A stretch of DNA of 64,000 bases. Source: Akkermansiaceae bacterium (GTDB taxonomy: Bacteria > Verrucomicrobiota > Verrucomicrobiia > Verrucomicrobiales > Akkermansiaceae). Position 1 is the stretch's first letter. Each line of letters opens with the position of its first letter. Below the pieces are notes generated by a model, which worked only from the letters and a program-made list of their open reading frames with translations, ran no database searches and was not told the DNA's origin. This document shows, piece after piece, positions 17,988 to 26,805 of the stretch. The translations under genes and the position numbers were made by a program. The DNA lies in contig JAPKCM010000002.1 of the NCBI GenBank assembly GCA_028822935.1, positions 62,001-126,000 of the forward strand, in the 5' to 3' direction.

Positions 17988-18425
17988 ATGAAATCCAGAA
18001 TCAAAGTAATCCTGTTTTTTACAACTCTCTCTTGGGCCGAAGCGACGATAGTTCTGCGAGTCGAAGGGATGATCGAAGAATAATTGGAAGGGGATTGACC
18101 CGAGGTGGGGACTCTTTTTGAGTTAAATATTAATTACGACAGATCTCAGGGGTCGGTAATAGAATCGACCAATAAAATTGTCTTCACGATTTTTGAGCAT
18201 TCCGCAATGATTCTGGGTGGGGTTGACTGTCCTCTTGAATTCACAATTCTAGAACTAATTTTAGGGGGAGATGGAATAGAGAGACTTACTTTTGGTCCGC
18301 AAAATCCATTGGACGGAGCAGGAGGTTTCGGAGTGGGACTTGTGTTTACTGGTTCCGATGGTTTTGTGGACGACCCGCGTCGCTTACCGGGATCGTTCGA
18401 CGAGTGGCAACTAGACGAGGCTTAG
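17988..18425 (+). pseudogene. Decayed secreted protein gene with two in-frame stops
   Basis: One frame reads from ATG 17988 through a signal peptide (IKVILFFTTLSWAEA) into a beta-type secreted protein with GTLFELNINYD. It is broken by TAA at 18081-18083 and TGA at 18096-18098, and resumes without a frameshift to TAG 18425. The strand pattern (signal peptide, VEG, then a NINYD strand) is like the short PEP-CTERM-type proteins of Verrucomicrobia, but the sorting signal is absent. A shorter GTG-started frame from 18105 is conceivable but would lack export. I read it as a pseudogene. It is inserted between rplT and pheS on the opposite strand. Confidence 0.5.
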
Positions 18426-18570
18426 TTTACCTTCTTTTTTGAATTTGAAGACGAAAATGGCTCCGGCGCGCCACATTGCGTTACCCTGGATGGTAATGGT
18501 GCTCTCCTTTGACCAGAGGTTTTGGTATTTCACGGGGCTCTCCCAATTTGAGACTGTTGCCGCCGCACAT

Positions 18571-18607
18571 GAAAGAAAATGGCCGCATTCCCTGAGGGAT
18601 GCGGCCA
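18571..18607 (-). terminator. Rho-independent terminator after rplT
   Basis: On the minus strand a nine-base stem TGGCCGCAT/ATGCGGCCA is followed by TTTTCTTT, 30 bases past the rplT stop. It implies that pheS is transcribed separately from rpmI-rplT. Confidence 0.85.
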
Positions 18608-18637
18608 TGGAAGTTTCTTGATGCGAAACGTGTCAGC

Positions 18638-19006
18638 TTAAGCGGCTTTCTTATCGAGAGCTGCTTTGGCCTGTGCAATGATGGCGGACAGTGCTGCTGG
18701 GTCGGTCACGGCAAGGTCGGCGAGGACCTTGCGATCGAGATCGATCTGGGCAGCCTTGAGGCCTTCGATGAAGCGTGAGTAGGTTAGTTCCTCGGCACGG
18801 ACGGCAGCGGAGATGCGCTGAATCCAGAGACGACGGAATTGACCCTTACGCTTCTTGCGGTCGCGGTATTCGTATTGACGAGCCTTGTAAACGGCATCCT
18901 TCGCATAGCGGTAAAGCTTGGAACGGAAGCCTCGGAAACCCTTTGCACGCAAAAGAATGCGCTTGCGGCGTTTCCGGCTGGCTGGACTGTTGGTTGCTCT
19001 TGGCAT
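18638..19006 (-). CDS. rplT: 50S ribosomal protein L20
   Basis: The protein of 122 residues is dominated by basic helices. It carries the L20 signature KGFRGFRSKLYRYAKDAV, then RQYEYRDRKKRKGQFRRLWI and NaaVR-like ISAAVRAEELTYSRFI. L20 binds 23S rRNA early in large-subunit assembly and in many bacteria represses its own operon. It follows rpmI after 132 bases. infC, often first in this operon, is not present here. Confidence 0.97.
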   Translation of the reverse strand: MPRATNSPASRKRRKRILLRAKGFRGFRSKLYRYAKDAVYKARQYEYRDRKKRKGQFRRLWIQRISAAVRAEELTYSRFIEGLKAAQIDLDRKVLADLAVTDPAALSAIIAQAKAALDKKAA

Positions 19007-19072
19007 TTTGTAGTCTTGGTGAACGGGTCGTTGGTTATTAATTCACTCCTGCAGTCTCACTCGTTCTTCGTT

Positions 19073-19121
19073 CTCCCCGGGGGGAGACAGGCTGCTGGGA
19101 GGCCGCTCGTTTGGCGAGCGG
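19073..19121 (-). promoter_or_regulatory. Two hairpins in the rpmI-rplT spacer
   Basis: The 132-base spacer contains a perfect seven-base stem CCGCTCG/CGAGCGG (19103-19121) and a GC stem CTCCCC/GGGGAG (19073-19086). L20 often controls this operon by binding mRNA that mimics 23S rRNA, so a regulatory role is possible. No T-run follows either stem, which argues against simple terminators. Confidence 0.35.
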
Positions 19122-19138
19122 GGTCATCGTCTTTGGGA

Positions 19139-19348
19139 TTAGCGAAGAAGAAGGTTTCTTTTCACTGCCTTGATATCTGCTTTGGAAACAAGAGCGGGCT
19201 TACCCAAGAATCTTTTCCGTTTCCGGCTTTTCTTCTGTAGGATGTGGCGTTTGCCTTGTTTACGACGCAAAATCTTCCCGGTGCCAGTCACTTTAAAGCG
19301 CTTGGCGACGGACGATCTAGTTTTGGATTTGCCTGCGGTGCGGGCCAT
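19139..19348 (-). CDS. rpmI: 50S ribosomal protein L35
   Basis: The protein of 69 residues begins MARTAGKSKTRSSVAKRFKVTG, quoted here only in part as KTRSSVAKRFKVTGTGK, and is rich in Lys/Arg (RRKQGKRHILQKKS), as expected of L35. The domain is complete, including the C-terminal VSKADIKAVKRNL. It precedes rplT. Its ATG is only a few bases beyond a candidate promoter, so the leader is very short. Confidence 0.96.
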   Translation of the reverse strand: MARTAGKSKTRSSVAKRFKVTGTGKILRRKQGKRHILQKKSRKRKRFLGKPALVSKADIKAVKRNLLLR

Positions 19349-19357
19349 AGGGCGCGC

Positions 19358-19385
19358 AATCTAGTCAGCGGCGACCGATTGGCAA
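19358..19385 (-). promoter_or_regulatory. Candidate sigma70-type promoter of rpmI-rplT
   Basis: On the minus strand TTGCCA (-35) is separated by 16 bases from TAGATT (-10), ending nine bases before the rpmI ATG. This would give a near-leaderless mRNA. Evidence is motif spacing only. Confidence 0.35.
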
Positions 19386-19536
19386 GATTTTTCCGCCCTG
19401 ATTTGAGCGGTTTTTAGTTAATGAAGCTTAGGTTTTAGAGGATGGGCATGGGCATCGAAACGATCTATTTCATCCCCATGAAAATTAGGCACTCTTTAGG
19501 AGCGGCTAGAGTGTCGTTCAGAAATGTTCCGTCGAA

Positions 19537-21270
19537 CTAGCTTCCCTGTCGCTGCCACGCTTTGAGGAGCGAGATGAAGCGTTTCTCGGTCGCCTTTTTC
19601 CGAGGGGCTTCTCCATAGGTGACTTGGTAATGGTAGGTCAGGAGGTCATCACCGAATTCAGGTGAGAGGTCTTCTTTGCGAAGGGTCTCGATGTGCTGGC
19701 GAAGGGTTCGGCCTTTGGGCATAGGTTGGCCAATTTGGGCGGTGGCATTTCGAAATGCGCTGAGATAGCTGAGGGGGGGAGGTAAAAGAGTGCTTCCGGG
19801 GCCGTGATGGCTCGTGCTCTTTTCCGGGCGTTTGAGGAAGAGGGAAATCAGGAAGGCGAGAAGGCCAGCTCCTCCGATGATGAGGGCAAATGATTTGAGG
19901 CGAGCGAGCGGGGGAAGGGCGAGGGATTCGCGATCCTCTGAACCAAGATCAAGGTCGAGTCCATCGGGCACGGGGGGAGATTCGTCATTATCGGCGACGG
20001 TGGAATTTCCCTCGTTTCGGTTTGCCGGGGTGGCGTCGAAGATGACCCATTCTCCCGAAGCGATTTTGACCTCGGTCCAAGCGTGCGCTTCCTTGGCCCG
20101 GAAGACGAACATATTGGAGGCTTCATAGTAGCGACCGCCCGACCATCCGTAGGCGATGCGGGAAGGGAATCCCACGGAGCGAGCGAGGAGGGCGGCGGCG
20201 GTGGCGAAGTGCTCGCAGTATCCCTGTTTTTTTTCGATGAGAAACTCTAGCAGGAGGTCTTTGGTGGGATCGAGCTTGGGTTCGAGCGAGTAGCGGTATC
20301 GAGAGGCGAGGAGATCGCTAACTTGGGCTAGCCGTTGACCGGGATTTCCCTTGGTGGTGGCGGCGAGGTCTTCGATGGCACCACGTGCTTTGGGGTCAGA
20401 TGGCAGGCTGAGATATTCCGCCCGCGAGGTTCCTGGGAGGAGATCCAGCGTGAAAAATTTAGGGGAAGAAGTGGCGCGATAGCGGTAGGCCTCTTCGCCC
20501 TCGGCGAGTGGTGGAAGTCGGTAGGTCTCCGGAGCGATTTTCCGGAGAGATGAGGTTTCAACCTCAAGAAGGTTGGGGAGAGTGACGGCGAGGCTTTGGC
20601 CCAGGGTGTTTGGTCCGTGGTAGATCTCGTAGCTGAGCTTTTTTTCAGGAAGGATTTGCGAGACTTGCACCACGCCATTTTTTGAGGTGAGAGTTTCCGG
20701 GGCGAGGGGGAGGGCGCTCCAGATGCCGGCCTCATAAAGGGCCATGGTGAAGGTGCGGAGATAGAGGTCGGTTTTTCTAAAGGGCGCGGATCCGCGGGGC
20801 CAAAGGAAGACCTCGGGTCGGTTCGAGGGTCGCACTTTTCCGGCGCCTCCGAGTTGGCGGCGTCCGTTATTTTGCCAAAGCCAGTTGCCTGAAGTTTGCA
20901 GGGTGCTTCCTCCCGAGCCGGGCTCATTTTCATTCGATGAGCCTTTGGAGTAGGATCCGGGATGGAGTTCTTCATCGAATTCCCGGGCGATGTCTTCCGC
21001 TATTTCCGGAGCGCTGGCGAAGAAGAGGAGGAAGAGGGTTTCAATGACGAGGATCGCGAATCCCATGCTGAGGAAATCGAGCCAGCGTGGCGGGCGTTCG
21101 GGGGTGGCGACGATCGACTTTGCGGTTGTTCGTTTTCCCCAAACGGCGAGGCCGAGAACGAGGACGAAGACCGCGAGGCAGACCCGTAGAATGACGTGCC
21201 ATCCTTCCGGCGATCCGCGGAGCAGCAGATAGGCGGCTGCCACGGTGAGGATGAGGACGAACGAGCGCAC
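19537..21270 (-). CDS. Transglutaminase-like membrane protein
   Basis: Membrane spans lie at the N-terminus (residues about 5-20, 27-45, 65-88) and near residues 455-475. A large periplasmic part between them contains a transglutaminase-like core: the Cys in KQGYCEHFATAAALLARSVG, His in EAHAWTEVKI, and Asp in WVIFDATPA. The layout matches the TgpA/DUF3488-transglut family, although the usual six-span N-terminal block is reduced. A DUF4129-like cytoplasmic tail with GRTLRQHI follows the last span. Enzymes of this type act as cysteine proteases or cross-linkers in the envelope. No MoxR ATPase or DUF58 partner is adjacent, which is unusual for the family. Confidence 0.85.
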   Translation of the reverse strand: MRSFVLILTVAAAYLLLRGSPEGWHVILRVCLAVFVLVLGLAVWGKRTTAKSIVATPERPPRWLDFLSMGFAILVIETLFLLFFASAPEIAEDIAREFDEELHPGSYSKGSSNENEPGSGGSTLQTSGNWLWQNNGRRQLGGAGKVRPSNRPEVFLWPRGSAPFRKTDLYLRTFTMALYEAGIWSALPLAPETLTSKNGVVQVSQILPEKKLSYEIYHGPNTLGQSLAVTLPNLLEVETSSLRKIAPETYRLPPLAEGEEAYRYRATSSPKFFTLDLLPGTSRAEYLSLPSDPKARGAIEDLAATTKGNPGQRLAQVSDLLASRYRYSLEPKLDPTKDLLLEFLIEKKQGYCEHFATAAALLARSVGFPSRIAYGWSGGRYYEASNMFVFRAKEAHAWTEVKIASGEWVIFDATPANRNEGNSTVADNDESPPVPDGLDLDLGSEDRESLALPPLARLKSFALIIGGAGLLAFLISLFLKRPEKSTSHHGPGSTLLPPPLSYLSAFRNATAQIGQPMPKGRTLRQHIETLRKEDLSPEFGDDLLTYHYQVTYGEAPRKKATEKRFISLLKAWQRQGS

Positions 21271-21298
21271 GTCTCAGCCTAGCGGCAAAGGTCACCTT

Positions 21299-22481
21299 TT
21301 ACAACTTCCCCGGGCCGGTGTTCCAGAGGAGGTGCATTTCCTCGACGGAGGGCACCATGAGGGGACGGATGATGCGGAAGCCGATGGCCTGATTGTCACT
21401 GTGATACCACAGGAATTTTGGGGTCCTGCATTTTCCAGTTGGGGTCGGAGATGGTTCGCTCAGCTGAGCGGAGTTGCTCAGGGTCGTCCTCCCAGCCGCC
21501 GCCTCTCGCGATCCGTGGGTAGCGCATGGGAGAAAGGGAAAGGGGGTTGGTGTTGCCGTTCTTTACTGCGGCGTAGTCGCCGGTATGGGCATTGAGGGTC
21601 CACTCGATGGCATTTCCATGCATGTCGTGGAGTCCCCAGGGGTTGGGCTTCTTTTGTCCGACGGGATGGTAGGTGTAATCCTAGTTATCGGTGAACCAGG
21701 CGTAGTCACCGAGCTTGGAAACGTCATCGCCGAAGGAATAAGCGGTGGTCGTTCCGGCGCGGCAGGCGTATTCCCACTCGGCTTCGGTGGGGAGACGATA
21801 GTAGTGGCCGGTTTGAGCGCTGAGCCATTCGCAGAACTTCGAGGCGGAGTGCTGGGTGATCGCGATGGCGGGGAGATTTTTGCCGTAGCCCACACTGTCC
21901 GCCATGTCGAAGTGCATTGGCATGTAGGGAGGCGTCGGTTGGGAAATGGCGTCGATCGTTGTTGGGGAACTCGCGATGGGTGGTTCGGGTGAGTAGATGT
22001 CGCCATCGAGATTGAGCGTGCCGTCCTTATTTCGCGACTGCCCGTTTTCAATGAAGCGCTGGTAGATCGCCCAAGTGATCTCGGTCTTGGCCATCTAGAA
22101 GGGCTCGATTTTGATTTTGCGTTGCGGGCCTTCGTTAGCGGAGCGGTTGGCTTCTCCTGAGGGTGATCCGATCGTGAATTCACCGCCAGGAATGGGCACG
22201 AGGTCAAAGGTCGCGTCTCCGGAGAGAGGCGCGGTCTCGGTGTGGGGCTTCATTTTTGCAGGTGCCTTTTTATCGAGAAGGGCGTGGCTTTTTTGGTTAC
22301 CGGGAGGAAGCCGGGATTTCCATCGGGCTGCTCGCCGGGGAGGAGAGTTACCGAGAGTTTTCCTGAACTCGTTGGTTTTGAGGGCTTAGGAGCGTCCGAG
22401 AGAGATGGGGTAGAGTTTGCGCTCGCAGCAACTGCTGAGGGCGCGCGAGGTAAGGAGGAGGAGTGATCCGCTGCGGTTCAT
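21299..22481 (-). pseudogene. Formylglycine-generating-enzyme-like (SUMF1) gene, decayed
   Basis: The pieces, in order on the minus strand, rebuild a SUMF1 domain: GGEFTIGSPSGEANRSANEG, then KIKIEPF, stop [43 protein letters not shown], stop TAG, DYTYHPVGQKKPNPWG, MHGNAIEW, RIARGGGWEDDP. Near 21412 a frameshift is needed to reach WYHSDNQAIGFRIIRP and the end at 21299. Two further frame changes are needed in the N-terminal signal and linker region (near 22420 and 22260). So there are two in-frame ambers and at least one, probably three, frameshifts. The active-site Cys region cannot be judged. The gene would have sat directly upstream of the transglutaminase. Confidence 0.8.
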
Positions 22482-22572
22482 CGTTAAGGGAAAGAAACAG
22501 AAAAAAAAGACAGATGACAAGCGACGTTCGTAGTTGACGGATCGGAAAGCGAAGTCAGCCTCACTGCAGCAT

Positions 22573-24627
22573 ATGAAAAAACTCGGATTTTGTCTCAGCG
22601 CCCTCGCCCTTGGGTGTGCTGCGTCCGCACAAGATAGCCTGGCGCCACTGACGGTGCTGGGAGAACAGATCGAAGAAATTGAAGGTCTGAGCGCCGCCGA
22701 CCTCGAACTCTTTCAGATTGAAAAAGTCAGGCAACTTCTGGGCCTCGTCCCGGGATTCGCTTCAACGGCCTCGGACTCAGCGGGTTTTGGTGATTTCATC
22801 GGCGTTCGTGGAACTGGAAACACTGCTTTCTTCGGTCCGGCTGGCGTGGCCATGACGGTCGATGGCGTGCCTTACGGTGATGCTTATACCTACTCGACGG
22901 ATTTCTTCGAGCTCTCCTCAGCTCAGCTTCATCGTGGTCCTCAAGGAGCTTACTTTGGCAGAAATGGCGCGGGTGGATTGCTTGAGTTTACCACTCCGGG
23001 GCCAACCGCAGACCCCTATTTTCGTCTCACCACTGAGTATGGCAACTATGACGCCTTCGGCGCGCGCATCCTCGCGAGCGGTCCTCTCAGTGAGAAGCTC
23101 TCTTATACTTTCCAAGTATACCACAACGAGCGTGAAGGCTACATTGACAATGTGAATCTGGGAACGGATGTCGACAGCCGGGAGCGCTTCGGAGCTCTTG
23201 CCAATCTCTACTACCGTCCTTCCGCTGATACCGAAATCCGCTTCCGCGCGATGGTGGAGACGGCGCGTGATGGCGGTCAGCGTTTGACGAATTTGCCAGG
23301 CCAAGCAGGACCGTTTGGCCTAGGACTCGGACTGCCTCAGGATCCTTTTCAGGTGCAGAGCGATGTTCTTGGATTGACCGCTCTGGATCGACAGCAGTTC
23401 TCATTTCACCTCACCCGAGATCTTGGTTGGGCGACTTTTAAGTCGGTGAGTTCTTATCAAACGTGGAACCTTGGGCCTAATTTTACTGACCTCGATCTCT
23501 CGAGCTTTGGGATTTCGACTTCGGACATCCAGCAGAATCAGGACTACATGACAAACCGTTTTAGTCTGACGTCTGACCAGACGCAGGACCTCCGCTGGCA
23601 GCTTGGTCTCTTCCGTTCGAAGACGGAAAGTGATGGCGTCTCCGCACGTTCTTTCCCGGTGCCCTTGCCTCCGACCTTCATGACGACGGGCCCGGACACC
23701 CAGACAACCTCCTTCAACTCTGAGCGAGAAATCTACGCCCTCTATGGAAATGTTTCCAAAGATCTTTCTGATCGTCTTACCATCGAGGCGGGTGGCCGGA
23801 TCGAATATGTTGATACCGAGCTCAGCCGGAGTAAGGGGAGCGCAGTCTACGGACCGCTGGGGAGTTTTTCCGGTCAGACAGATGACTGGCACTTTTCTCC
23901 GACTCTTGGTTTGAGTTATAAAGCATCAGAAGGTGTCACCTTGTTTGGGCGGACGTCCATCGGGATTAAGCCGGCTGGCTTTACTGCTTTCTCCGATAAC
24001 CCTGCAACTTCCGCCTATGGCGAAGAGACGGCATGGGAAACAGAAGTGGGAGTGCGCCTCGATCGTCCGGAAGAGAACTGGGACCTTGAACTTCGAGGAT
24101 ACTACAAGCAGATCGACGACTATCAGCTCAATCGTTCGGTGCTCAACTCGACCGACTTCATCATCCTTAATGCCAAAGAAGTTCGCGTAATTGGGGTGGA
24201 AGCCGAGGCCAACTGGAAGCCTAGTGATAAGCTTTCCATCGCGGCAAGTGCGGGTTGGAGCCAGGTTGAGTTCGAGAAGTTCAACGATGGAACGACCGAC
24301 TTCGGTGGAAACCGGGTTCCTTTTGTTCCTGAGTTTTCTGCGGCGCTTGGTTTACGGTATGACATTGGTAACGGATTCTTCGTTTCCTCCTCCTACCGCT
24401 CGATCGGTTCGACGACATACGAGGAAACTGGAAACGCCAACTTCAAGCAAGCAAGCTACCAGATCCTCGACGCCCAGATCGGCTACGAGGCTGAGACATG
24501 GAGCGCTTCTGTCTTCGGTCATAATCTCCTGGACGAAGATTACTTCAGCTATCTCTCTCCCCAGATCTCTGCGGGTTCCCCTGGAACTCCTGCTCTTTAC
24601 GGAGTGCGCGTGAGCGTTGAGTTCTAA
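22573..24627 (+). CDS. TonB-dependent outer-membrane receptor
   Basis: The signal peptide starts MKKLGFCLSALALGCAASAQ (ATG 22573; the ATG at 22534 gives a non-signal extension and is rejected). A possible TonB box (DSLAPLTVLG) follows, then a plug domain with FIGVRGTGN and VDGVPYGDAY. The long beta-barrel has alternating aromatic strands and ends in VRVSVEF with a terminal Phe, as needed for BAM recognition. It imports a ligand such as siderophore, cobalamin or oligosaccharide with TonB-ExbBD energy. No substrate-specific neighbour identifies the ligand. The length of 684 residues is normal. A strong terminator follows. Confidence 0.93.
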   Translation: MKKLGFCLSALALGCAASAQDSLAPLTVLGEQIEEIEGLSAADLELFQIEKVRQLLGLVPGFASTASDSAGFGDFIGVRGTGNTAFFGPAGVAMTVDGVPYGDAYTYSTDFFELSSAQLHRGPQGAYFGRNGAGGLLEFTTPGPTADPYFRLTTEYGNYDAFGARILASGPLSEKLSYTFQVYHNEREGYIDNVNLGTDVDSRERFGALANLYYRPSADTEIRFRAMVETARDGGQRLTNLPGQAGPFGLGLGLPQDPFQVQSDVLGLTALDRQQFSFHLTRDLGWATFKSVSSYQTWNLGPNFTDLDLSSFGISTSDIQQNQDYMTNRFSLTSDQTQDLRWQLGLFRSKTESDGVSARSFPVPLPPTFMTTGPDTQTTSFNSEREIYALYGNVSKDLSDRLTIEAGGRIEYVDTELSRSKGSAVYGPLGSFSGQTDDWHFSPTLGLSYKASEGVTLFGRTSIGIKPAGFTAFSDNPATSAYGEETAWETEVGVRLDRPEENWDLELRGYYKQIDDYQLNRSVLNSTDFIILNAKEVRVIGVEAEANWKPSDKLSIAASAGWSQVEFEKFNDGTTDFGGNRVPFVPEFSAALGLRYDIGNGFFVSSSYRSIGSTTYEETGNANFKQASYQILDAQIGYEAETWSASVFGHNLLDEDYFSYLSPQISAGSPGTPALYGVRVSVEF

Positions 24628-24648
24628 GCGCGAGGAGTCCGAATATTT

Positions 24649-24690
24649 AAAAACAGAACTTTGGCGAACGTCCGGAGTTCTGTTTTTTTT
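24649..24690 (+). terminator. Rho-independent terminator after the TonB receptor
   Basis: A nine-base stem AACAGAACT/AGTTCTGTT with a 15-base loop runs into eight T residues, 25 bases after the stop codon. Confidence 0.9.
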
Positions 24691-24796
24691 GCTCCTAGAC
24701 CGGAAACATATCGGTTTGGGCTTGTCAGACAGAGAGATTTCTGGCTTTACACCCTTTCCGCGGGCGAACTTTCTTCCGTGAAGATACCGAGGACCC

Positions 24797-25057
24797 ATGG
24801 ATGCCGATAATATTATTCCCTTTGAGGCATCCTCAGCACCCCCTCGTCCCAGCGCAGCTACCATGAATAACGATCTCGTCGAACAGGCCTCCGAAATAGT
24901 CAGCGAACCCCTCGTTCTGATCAATCTCGTCTCCAAGCGAGTCGAGCAACTCAACACGGGTCGTTCGCCTTTGGTGAACGCACTCCCCAGCACTGGTTTT
25001 GCTGATATTGCTCTCATGGAAATCATTGAGGGTAAGATCAAGCTTCGCGAGGTCTAG
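24797..25057 (+). CDS. rpoZ: RNA polymerase omega subunit
   Basis: The protein of 86 residues contains LINLVSKRVEQLNTGRSPLV and ADIALMEIIEGKI, the conserved helices by which omega clamps the beta-prime C-terminus. A Pro/Ala-rich N-terminal extension of about 22 residues precedes MNNDLVEQ, and an ATG there (24863) could be the true start. It is followed 40 bases later by smpB on the same strand. Omega is often short and weakly conserved, so confidence rests on the two helical blocks. Confidence 0.8.
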   Translation: MDADNIIPFEASSAPPRPSAATMNNDLVEQASEIVSEPLVLINLVSKRVEQLNTGRSPLVNALPSTGFADIALMEIIEGKIKLREV

Positions 25058-25097
25058 CACCTGACTGCTTCTTCGAAAGAAGCGCAGTCCTACCTCG

Positions 25098-25556
25098 ATG
25101 GCTCAAGACTCCGTCACCAATAAGCGCGCGCGCCGCGATTACAATATCGAGGGTACCCTAGAAGCCGGGCTCATTCTCGTGGGCACCGAGGTGAAGTCGA
25201 TCCGTGAGGGTAAGGTCAACATTGGCGACGCCTTTGCCAGGATCGAAGGAAACCAAGCCTTTCTCTATGGCTGTGACATCCAACCCTGGCAAACGGCCGG
25301 TGAGTGGTTCCAGCATGCCTCCAAGCGTCCGCGCAAGCTTCTCCTTCACAAGAGCGAGATCATCAAGCTGGCGATGGCCACTCAGCAGAAAGGATTCACT
25401 ATTATTTGCCTGCGCCTTTATTTCAAAGGACGGCGGGTCAAAGTGGAACTCGGTCTTGGAAAAGGAAAGGGTCATGGTGATCAACGCCAAGATCTCAAAA
25501 AGCGCACCGAACTCCGTGAAGCTCAGCGCGAAGTTGCGAAGTTCAATCGTCGCTAG
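25098..25556 (+). CDS. smpB: SsrA-binding protein SmpB
   Basis: NKRARRDYNIEGTLEAGLIL, then GTEVKSIREGKVNIGDAF, then WFQHASKRPRKLLLHKSEI define the OB-fold of SmpB. The basic C-terminal tail (DLKKRTELREAQREVAKFNR) inserts into the ribosomal mRNA channel. It acts with tmRNA in rescue of stalled ribosomes. The length of 152 residues is standard. The tmRNA gene was not found in this window. It lies between rpoZ and a broken membrane-protein gene. Confidence 0.97.
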   Translation: MAQDSVTNKRARRDYNIEGTLEAGLILVGTEVKSIREGKVNIGDAFARIEGNQAFLYGCDIQPWQTAGEWFQHASKRPRKLLLHKSEIIKLAMATQQKGFTIICLRLYFKGRRVKVELGLGKGKGHGDQRQDLKKRTELREAQREVAKFNRR

Positions 25557-25577
25557 ATCTGTGCTAGCCATGATGTC

Positions 25578-26273
25578 ATGGGACAGTTCCTTGCACTCGT
25601 CGTTATCGTTCTTTTCGCTCTTTTGATTGTGCGACTAGGATCGAGTGCGCTGCAGCTCACTGGGATGTCCCAGCCGGTAGCGCAGTTCTAGGCGGCTTCG
25701 GTATTCTTCGGAGTGGGGTTCACCACCAAGGAGGCGGAGCTGGTAGTCGACCATCCGGTGCGGCGGCGCATCATTCTCCATCTCATCGTCATGGGGAACA
25801 TTGGCCTCACCTCGGCCCTGGCGACTTTGCTCGTGACCTTCATGGGAAGTTCGGAGCGCGGGATTGGCTTCACCTTTTTCTGGCTTGGAGTGGTGGCCTT
25901 GGCGATCTTCTCGGTCGCGGTCCTTCTGAATCTTAGGGTCGTCAAAGGCCCCGTGGAATCCTTTCAGAAGTGGATGCTTAAGCGTGCAGGGATCGCTCAC
26001 ATCCGGGACTATGACTACCTTCTGAATCTTCGTGATGGCTACGTGGTTTTCTACAAGGAGATTAGTAAGGATCACCCTTGGGTGGGGAAAATCTTTGCCG
26101 AATCCCGGCCTTCCGATGCGGGGATCGTGGTGCTTGGAATTTATCGCGGCGAAGGGGATTTTTTGGGCGCTCCCGACAAGGATAGCAGAGGGGAAGAGGG
26201 AGACGTTCTCATGGTTTATGGTCGGAATGAAGAGGTGAAGGCTTCCTTCAATCTCAACAAGTCAGATTCGTGA
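25578..26273 (+). pseudogene. TrkA-C-domain membrane protein, broken by an amber codon
   Basis: From ATG 25578 the frame encodes a membrane helix (LALVVIVLFALLIV) and ALQLTGMSQPVAQF, then TAG at 25689-25691. It continues without a frameshift as AASVFFGVGFTTKEAELVV, PVRRRIILHLIVMGNIG and further spans. The soluble C-terminal part (GIVVLGIYRGEGDFLGAPD) is a TrkA-C/RCK-type ligand domain. The natural family has Gln where the stop stands (FQ-A in VARFQALSAF-type sequences, from memory), so CAG to TAG is likely. A downstream GTG at 25713 could express a shortened protein. It overlaps the next gene by four bases (GTGA), so they formed an operon. The role was probably ion-transport related. Confidence 0.75.
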
Positions 26274-26776
26274 GCTTGTTGCTGGGACTCGAATTTGTGG
26301 CGGTCGCGGTCTCTGCGATCTATGGGATTCTCCTCGCCGCGAGGCAGGGGATGGATTTCGTGGGCGTCTTCGCGGTGGCCTGCGTGGCTTCTTTCGGCGG
26401 AGGAACCTTGCGTGATTTGTTTCTAGATCGAACGCCTCTTTTCTGGGTGGCCAACCTGCACTATGTCGTGGTGGTTTTCGTCCTCACTTTGGCTTCCGGA
26501 TTCATTCTTCGATTGCTCCCCCGGATTCGCCCTCTGTTGCCGCTGCCTGATGCCATTGGAATGGCGCTCTTTACCATCGTGGGAACACAGCTCGCGCTCG
26601 ATGAAGGGACCAATTAGTATATCGCCGCGCTCGTTTATCTGGGAGGGTTGGAGCTGGGAGTGGCAAAGCCTGTGCTGATGGCATTCGCGCTGGTGGTGAT
26701 GGTGATTTTCCGACTCTCGGCTCTCCGATGGAATCTCGCTCTTCCGGCGCTTCGTCCACCGACTTCTTCGCAGTGA
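26270..26776 (+). pseudogene. TRIC/UPF0126 membrane protein, internal deletion plus amber codon
   Basis: The first 115 residues are the family's first repeat and the beginning of the second: SAIYGILLAARQGMDFVGV, FGGGTLRDLFLDRTPLFWV, DAIGMALFTIVGTQLAL. At TAG 26615-26617 the frame stops, then resumes with YIAALVYLGGLELGV and the family C-terminus RLSALRWNLALPALR, ending at 26776. Compared with E. coli YicG, about 34 residues of the second repeat (the second GGGxxRD motif) are missing at the join. So a deletion of roughly 100 bases and a stop coincide. UPF0126 proteins carry two three-helix repeats and act as glycine or cation channels. The remnant is unlikely to function. Confidence 0.8.
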
Positions 26777-26805
26777 GCAGAAGAAATAGGCGCTTGATTG
26801 ATGAG

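Noticed and set aside
18411-18608. 65-codon minus-strand frame overlapping the rplT terminator
   Set aside because: It covers the terminator hairpin and the end of the secreted-protein relic; no family resemblance.
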